A stretch of 35,420 bases of DNA, from the NCBI GenBank assembly GCA_913043285.1, contig CAJWML010000027.1, positions 1 through 35,420 on the forward strand, given 5' to 3'. Below are positions 32,001-35,420 of this stretch, one piece after another (the stretch's first letter is position 1; the number at the start of each line of letters is the position of its first letter). Under the pieces are notes generated by a model. It was not told the origin of the DNA, did no database searches, and saw only the letters and a program-made list of their open reading frames with translations. A program made the translations under genes and the position numbers. This stretch comes from CAKZNE01 sp002695025 (GTDB taxonomy: Bacteria > Bacteroidota > Bacteroidia > Flavobacteriales > Schleiferiaceae).

Positions 32001-33217
32001 TAGCCGATAACAAAACTGACCTTAGCTCCGGAACCCTGTACGCTTTGCAACTGGACGGTCCGCTTGCCGGTGGTGATCCTACCGTTTCTACCGGAAGCTG
32101 GATACAGATCCCCAATACTACCCAACTGGAGCGCAATACCACACGTGCCCTGGCCATTTCACTTGGTGCTACCAACTTCAGTGGTGTGGAAGATATTGAA
32201 GTGAACCCGATAGACCACAAGATGTATTTTACCTCTAAAGGTAATGGCCGGGTGTACCGCTTTACAGATAACGGTACTACCGTTTCCAGCTTTGAAACCT
32301 TTGTAGGTGGTATGACCTATGTGCTGAATACAGATCAGGGTGTGTTTACCGAGCCCTGGGGCGGTGGTAACGATAACCTTACGTTTGACGATGAAGGAAA
32401 CCTTTGGGTGCTGCAGGATGGTGGTAATAACTACATCTGGGTAGTACGTCCCAATCATACCCAGTCTGCTCCCATGGTAGAGCTTTTTGCTTCAGCTCCT
32501 GCTGGTTCTGAGCCTACCGGGCTAACCTTCTCCCCGGATTACCGCTTTGGTTTTGTATCCATACAACACCCCAGCAGCAGCAACAATCCACAGATGGATG
32601 CTACCGGTACCAACGTAACCTTTAATGCTTCCGCTACCCTGGTGTTCTCCCGTGAAAAATTCCTGGGCGCCCAGGCTCCGATAGCTGGTTTTGAAGCCGA
32701 TACCCAAAAGGTAGCTATGGGTGGTATGGTAACCTTCACAGACACCAGCGCCAACAACCCTACCAGCCGCAACTGGATCTTCAACGGGGGTATACCCGCA
32801 GTTTCTACCAAAAAAGTGGAAACCGTAACCTATAACAATGCTGGTATATATACCGTACAACTGAGCGTTTCCAACGCAGTAGGTTCCGATACAGCCGTGT
32901 ATACACAATACATTGAGGTGTATGACAATACCGATTTGGCAGAACAGGCATTGGCTGACGGTCTGAAGCTATACCCCAACCCTACCAACGGTAAGCTCAC
33001 GCTGGACCTGGATCTGCAGGGTGGTGAAAATGTAAAAGTGGAAGTATTTGATATGACCGGCCGTTTGCTGGGCAAACCCCTTAACATGAAAGCCAGTGGC
33101 GGTATGGAAAGCCGCACTTTTAACCTGGGCGATTTTGTACAGAACTCCCAGATGTTGATCATTAAAGTAACCGCTGATGACAAGTTTACCCAACGTGTGG
33201 TACAGTTTATTAAGTAG
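29099..33217 (+). CDS. Multidomain T9SS-secreted protein with PhoX-like (DUF839) core
   Basis: The protein has 1372 residues. A signal peptide (to ~23) is followed by two tandem beta-sandwich modules (about 24-205 and 211-400), each opening with SDDAEE or DDDAEE and closing with GERTAEAYDGSSSDA or GKRTAESRNGSSADA. Two galactose-binding-like jelly rolls follow (about 415-575 and 590-755, YLRHTFDV and VLRDDGVIVYVNG, then GLRRDDGAIVYINGVEV). The core (about 760-1190) looks like the PhoX/DUF839 beta-propeller: HLSVNHENTPGG, TPWGTILTAEES, SHENAVVLND, LYTGEDGGSSAVFKF, LTFDDEGNLWVLQDGG. A PKD domain (about 1193-1280) and a type A sorting domain (YPNPTNGKLTLDL) end it. PhoX enzymes are Ca/Fe-dependent phosphatases; whether this one is catalytic is unknown. 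A strong hairpin follows 23 bases after the stop. Confidence 0.88.
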   Translation: MKKITSGLLMVLSLLLAKPGKAQIQTLQVQINSSSDDAEERGTNATSGTGTIDLTSSDIELVADGNDGDQYIGLRFTNLTIPQGAVILSSYIQFTVDETDAGPGTVVFQVEDVDNSTTFSGTAFDISSRTVVNDSVLWSNIPQWNTVGAAGPDQQTPDLSTLVQTIVNRNGWASGNALNFILHGTGERTAEAYDGSSSDAAVLIIEYVLPVQASFDIMTNDDDAEEDVTNGGMDLGSSDLELTNDGSSIQVVGMRYTGVNIPKGSTILNAYIQFTVDESTASGNTDVLIGIEDVGNAPAITGTSGNLSGRNYVFGDTVIWNVAPWPNVGDATNDQRTPNIAALVQAAINQTSWASGNALLIGMVDPAVVSLPGYTGNTGKRTAESRNGSSADAPKLIVSYLPPDTYQNGVFPIAAGGSWKYEDSGTDLHGTNWTALNYNDSSWAFGNAILGYGNSNEVTTLDFGSNSSAKHPTYYLRHTFDVANAAIYDSLVFDVLRDDGVIVYVNGTEAFRMNMPAGTPAYNTLATTAVGGADETKYFQAKTGNLLQNGTNVIAVELHQSSANSSDLSFDMAVGFELPPLTPASYPLAKNSHWHYLDDGSCLDAVNWQDTTFNDDNWAQGQGPLGYGDPMNTTISFGNDPNNKHITYYFRRDLMINMATMPDSVLIGLRRDDGAIVYINGVEVIRDNLPGGTVNCSTLAPTTISGGDETTYYSTIVHKSVFHNGRNAIAVEIHNRDVFSSDLGFDLFMDDAPVVNPPALGCSNGKLDHIACFTSIAPTSQTPNLLIPSGSHRFQMIFKQGEAYTKGGGNVPGNHDFTGYVPLNGSSEIGHLSVNHENTPGGVSILDLHYVDSTRLWMVDTTQAVDLYNNDLETTTRNCSGGVTPWGTILTAEESGNSGDVNNDGYTDVGWLVEIDPLTASVMDYGNGKQEKVWGAGNISHENAVVLNDSITLYTGEDGGSSAVFKFIADNKTDLSSGTLYALQLDGPLAGGDPTVSTGSWIQIPNTTQLERNTTRALAISLGATNFSGVEDIEVNPIDHKMYFTSKGNGRVYRFTDNGTTVSSFETFVGGMTYVLNTDQGVFTEPWGGGNDNLTFDDEGNLWVLQDGGNNYIWVVRPNHTQSAPMVELFASAPAGSEPTGLTFSPDYRFGFVSIQHPSSSNNPQMDATGTNVTFNASATLVFSREKFLGAQAPIAGFEADTQKVAMGGMVTFTDTSANNPTSRNWIFNGGIPAVSTKKVETVTYNNAGIYTVQLSVSNAVGSDTAVYTQYIEVYDNTDLAEQALADGLKLYPNPTNGKLTLDLDLQGGENVKVEVFDMTGRLLGKPLNMKASGGMESRTFNLGDFVQNSQMLIIKVTADDKFTQRVVQFIK

Positions 33218-34181
33218 TCTTCTCCATTCTACAAACCAGGAGCCTGGGGTGCGTTTTGCACCCCAGGCTTTCTGGCTTTGGTTTGGGCCACTGGCCACCC
33301 TTTTAGCCACTGCTCCGGTAGTTTCCGGGCAAAATGCTGACCTCACCAAAGCGGTGTACGTAGATGTACGCCAGGCTTTGCAGGCTCCTGAGGAGCCCAC
33401 CCAGCTGAATCTGCGTGACCTGCAATTGTTTGAGCTTAACGATTCGTTGAGTCACCTGAAAGCGCTCACCTTCCTCAACCTGATGCGCAACCATTTGGAA
33501 GAATGGCCAGAGGAAGTGTTTGAACTGACCCATTTGGAGGTATTGAACGTACGGAGCAACAAGCTTAAGCTACTACCGGATGATATTGGCAAGCTGGATC
33601 AGCTTATCCGCCTGGATGCCGCTAAGAATGATATCACCCATCTCCCTGATGCCATCGGAGAACTGCGTAACCTGCGTTTCCTGCACTTCTCCCTGAACTA
33701 CCTCACCGGTATTTCTCCCGAGATTGAGGCATGTAAAAAACTGGAAGTACTGGAGTTGCAACACAACCAGCTGAGCCATTTGCCCCACGGTATTTCACGC
33801 CTTAAAAGATTACGGGAGCTGGACTTAGGATACAACCAGTTCCATGCCTTCGAGGCCGGGTGGCTACACCTTAAGAAACTGGAAAAACTCAACCTGGAGT
33901 TCAATTTCATGCAAAAGCTGCCGGATGATATGGATCAGCTGAAGCAGCTTAAAGCACTTATCATCAACAACAACAAACTGAAGGAACTCCCGGAGTCGCT
34001 CACCCGCTTAAAGCACCTGGAACTGCTCATTGTTTCGGATAACCAATTGGAAAAACTACCCGATGATCTTGAAAAGCTTGCCCAACTCAAAACCCTGATT
34101 GCGCTGAAGAACAACTTTTCAGAGCCCGAAAAGGAACGCATCCGCAAGGCACTGCCCCATTGTAAGGTATACCTGGATTAG
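33177..34181 (+). CDS. Leucine-rich-repeat protein, probably exported
   Basis: The protein has 334 residues from the ATG at 33177, which lies inside the end of the preceding gene (41-base overlap). A GTG at 33249 would give 310 residues with a compact signal peptide (VRFAPQAFWLWFGPLATLL to VVSG|QNADL) and is the better biological start, though it sits in the 5' arm of a terminator-like hairpin. After a short lead (KAVYVDVRQALQAPEEPTQLNL) about ten 23-residue LRRs of the L-x-x-L-x-L-x-x-N-x-L-x-x-L-P type follow, ending with the cap NNFSEPEKERIRKALPHCKVYL. Such proteins mediate protein-protein contacts. They are common in Bacteroidota as exported or surface scaffolds. No catalytic domain is attached. 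Confidence 0.85.
   Translation: MTSLPNVWYSLLSSLLHSTNQEPGVRFAPQAFWLWFGPLATLLATAPVVSGQNADLTKAVYVDVRQALQAPEEPTQLNLRDLQLFELNDSLSHLKALTFLNLMRNHLEEWPEEVFELTHLEVLNVRSNKLKLLPDDIGKLDQLIRLDAAKNDITHLPDAIGELRNLRFLHFSLNYLTGISPEIEACKKLEVLELQHNQLSHLPHGISRLKRLRELDLGYNQFHAFEAGWLHLKKLEKLNLEFNFMQKLPDDMDQLKQLKALIINNNKLKELPESLTRLKHLELLIVSDNQLEKLPDDLEKLAQLKTLIALKNNFSEPEKERIRKALPHCKVYLD
33241..33269 (+). terminator. 12-bp perfect hairpin after the T9SS gene, inside the next frame
   Basis: AGCCTGGGGTGC and GCACCCCAGGCT form a perfect 12-bp stem with a GTTTT loop, 23 bases after the stop, followed by TTCT. It looks like the terminator of the large T9SS gene, yet it lies within the open frame leading to the leucine-rich-repeat protein and contains its most signal-peptide-compatible start codon. 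Confidence 0.7.
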
Positions 34182-34328
34182 CTCCCCACGACTTCACATA
34201 CGCTTAACACAGCTGCTTTTTTCAGGCATAATTACTGCCTTAGTTTTGCCGCCCTGATCCGATTTTTTTTGGTGATGGTGCGAACCGCTTTTTAGCTTAG
34301 GCTGTTTTGTAATGGAAAGATCAAAGTC

Positions 34329-34562
34329 ATGGTTTACGTATATGTTTTAAAGTGTGGAGATAAGTCCCGGTACGTGGGACAAACCACCTGTTTGGAGAGT
34401 GAGTTGGTGAAACATTACAACGGTGAACTGGATGATACCCGCGGAAAAAGTCCTTTTACCCTGGGAGCCTATACCGCCTTCCCCCATAGCGGACCGGCCC
34501 ATGCCTTTCTGCGTTTTTTGAAGACCCGCGCAGGGAGTATTGTGTTAAAGCGTTTCTACTGA
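34329..34562 (+). CDS. Degenerate GIY-YIG-like protein
   Basis: The protein has 77 residues. The fold pattern of short stand-alone GIY-YIG (UvrC/YhbQ-like) nucleases is clear: YVYVL (residues 3-7) for the GIY strand, RYVGQT (14-19) for the YIG strand, H29 and G32, a K-S-P turn (40-42), and F-L-K-T-x-x-G (63-69) near the end. However the catalytic arginine, normally in LERRL, falls in LESEL (22-26), and the catalytic glutamate, normally before K-Y-L-K, is replaced in AFLRFLK (59-65). The protein is therefore probably inactive as a nuclease but may keep DNA binding. It stands alone after the LRR gene and is convergent with the sulfotransferase gene 5 bases away. Confidence 0.75.
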   Translation: MVYVYVLKCGDKSRYVGQTTCLESELVKHYNGELDDTRGKSPFTLGAYTAFPHSGPAHAFLRFLKTRAGSIVLKRFY

Positions 34563-34567
34563 GATCT

Positions 34568-35152
34568 TCAGAAACGGTAATCAAAATAGCTAATATCCCG
34601 CTTACATAATTCGGTCACTATTTCCCGGGCCCTATCGGTATAAAAGCTACGGTAGTCTATGGCTATGCTTTCATTCACCACCGGTATATTCGGAGTACCC
34701 AATCCCAGCTTGCGCCATACCATGCGGCAATCCTGCTCGTAATTCTCAAAACGCCCTATAAAATCCGCCCGGTTAGCACCCCGGCTGTCAATAAAATGAT
34801 CCAGCTGGTTCAGGTTAAAGAAATGGCCGGACCGGCTGTCCGATATATCCGGCAGGGTAGTTTCCAGGAATTCTTCAAAAGCCTTTTGCTCCTCCTCCCA
34901 GGGTTTACGGTGCCATTTATTCAGGAGCAGGTACCAGGATAAGGCTCTGCTCCAGGGGTTGCGTACAAAGCCAAAAGTAAAGTAGTGAGGATAGCCGTCC
35001 AGCAGATCAGGAGAGATGGTACGCGCATTGTCATGCTGCGAAATAATGTGAATATTGTTACCCGACTCTTCTTGAAGGGAATTCATCAGGGCTGTGCCCC
35101 CGGTACGCTGTACGTGAATAAAAACCGCCTTTAAAGCGTGTGCAACTACCAT
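34568..35152 (-). CDS. Sulfotransferase family protein
   Basis: The protein has 194 residues. The first strand and loop, VFIHVQRTGGTALMNSL (about 10-26), form the 5'-phosphosulfate-binding loop for PAPS. FGFVRNPWSRALSWYLLL (about 60-77) provides the 3'-phosphate-binding R-N-P-x-x-R motif, and FIGRFENYEQD matches the later conserved segment of Golgi-type carbohydrate sulfotransferases (Sulfotransfer_2). It would transfer sulfate from PAPS to a sugar or other hydroxyl acceptor; the acceptor is unknown. It is cytoplasmic by sequence, with no signal peptide. Length is short but complete for bacterial members. No glycosyltransferase or PAPS-synthesis genes are within the window, so pathway context is missing. 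Confidence 0.9.
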   Translation of the reverse strand: MVVAHALKAVFIHVQRTGGTALMNSLQEESGNNIHIISQHDNARTISPDLLDGYPHYFTFGFVRNPWSRALSWYLLLNKWHRKPWEEEQKAFEEFLETTLPDISDSRSGHFFNLNQLDHFIDSRGANRADFIGRFENYEQDCRMVWRKLGLGTPNIPVVNESIAIDYRSFYTDRAREIVTELCKRDISYFDYRF

Positions 35153-35349
35153 GTATAGCTTTGGTTTGGTTACTCTCCGCGCTAATCTACGGCTTTATGG
35201 TTTGGGCCACAATTCAGGTGGTGATCGGAATTCCGTTGATCGTCTTATAGAGGATACTAAGCTTTCCAGCGGTCAGAACCTTGAAAAGGTCTCATCTTGA
35301 GTTCCGTTTATTCTATCGTCAGCTCTCTCGGGTAAAGCCCTAAGCATAA

Positions 35350-35376
35350 AAGCGGTACACCGGGAGCATACCGCTT
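35350..35376 (-). terminator. Probable terminator of a gene beyond the right edge
   Basis: AAGCGGTA and TACCGCTT pair with an 11-base loop, and on the minus strand the stem is followed by a short T-run (TTTTATGC). It would end a leftward transcript entering from outside the window. The 268 bases from 35153 to the edge contain no gene. Confidence 0.5.
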
Positions 35377-35393
35377 CTTACATTCCAATTACC

Positions 35394-35420
35394 CCTTCCA
35401 ACGTTCAAAACTTTGGAAGG
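35394..35420. repeat. Inverted repeat at the window edge
   Basis: CCTTCCAA and TTGGAAGG form an 8-bp inverted repeat with an 11-base spacer ending at the last base of the window. It may continue beyond the edge, so its nature cannot be judged. Confidence 0.35.

Noticed and set aside
1..35420. CRISPR array, integrase, transposase or rRNA genes
   Set aside because: No regularly spaced repeats, recombinase motifs or rRNA signatures were seen on either strand.

Overview
The window comes from a Bacteroidota chromosome. Several secreted proteins end in type IX secretion (T9SS, Por) sorting domains. There is a HmuY/TonB haem-type uptake locus, a Y_Y_Y-propeller LytS kinase paired with a LytTR regulator, and almost no Shine-Dalgarno sequences before the start codons. 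No genus is assigned. Most of the window is moderate in GC (31 of 60 bases by hand count at 10621-10680). The block at about 20.5-24.7 kb is clearly AT-richer (18 of 60 at 21601-21660) and looks acquired.

Layout. (1) 0.1-6.1 kb, minus strand: an iron/haem acquisition operon transcribed DUF6607-like protein, T9SS HmuY-like protein, TonB-dependent receptor with a haem-receptor FRAP box, HmuY-type lipoprotein, DoxX-like membrane protein. A divergent AraC-family regulator (6.2-7.2 kb) faces it across a short region holding a 19-bp operator-like palindrome. (2) 7.6-8.5 kb: a small cysteine-rich secreted protein and a GNAT acetyltransferase. (3) 8.6-15.5 kb: an overlapping sensor-kinase/response-regulator pair, a secreted protein with five cysteine-rich PKD repeats and a T9SS signal, and a small DUF6265-like protein. 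(4) 15.5-20.2 kb: a compact cyanophycin module with cyanophycin synthetase, cyanophycinase and an isoaspartyl peptidase/asparaginase, enough to make the Asp-Arg polymer and degrade it to amino acids.

(5) 20.5-24.6 kb, minus strand: the most interesting locus, a four-gene operon with junctions of 0-2 bases. It encodes an Xre-type regulator, a gamma-type N6-adenine DNA methyltransferase, an ATPase whose first ~130 residues look like the N-terminal DNA-binding domain of BsuBI/PstI restriction enzymes, and a TOPRIM-like protein. My reading is a restriction-like defence system. The sequence-reading domain of a PstI-type enzyme is joined to an OLD/Gabija/PARIS-like ATPase, and the nuclease is supplied in trans by the TOPRIM protein. 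(6) 24.7-27.0 kb: two uncharacterised genes, hairpins and degenerate repeats, and a tRNA-Pro(CGG) gene with a nearby 13-bp copy of its end. This looks like an integration hot spot, though no integrase is visible.

(7) 27.0-35.2 kb: a di-haem peroxidase with a helical, imelysin-like N-terminal half, a 1372-residue multidomain T9SS protein with a PhoX-like core, a leucine-rich-repeat protein, a GIY-YIG-like protein that has lost its catalytic residues, and a sulfotransferase. All assignments come from reading the sequence; no database search was run.
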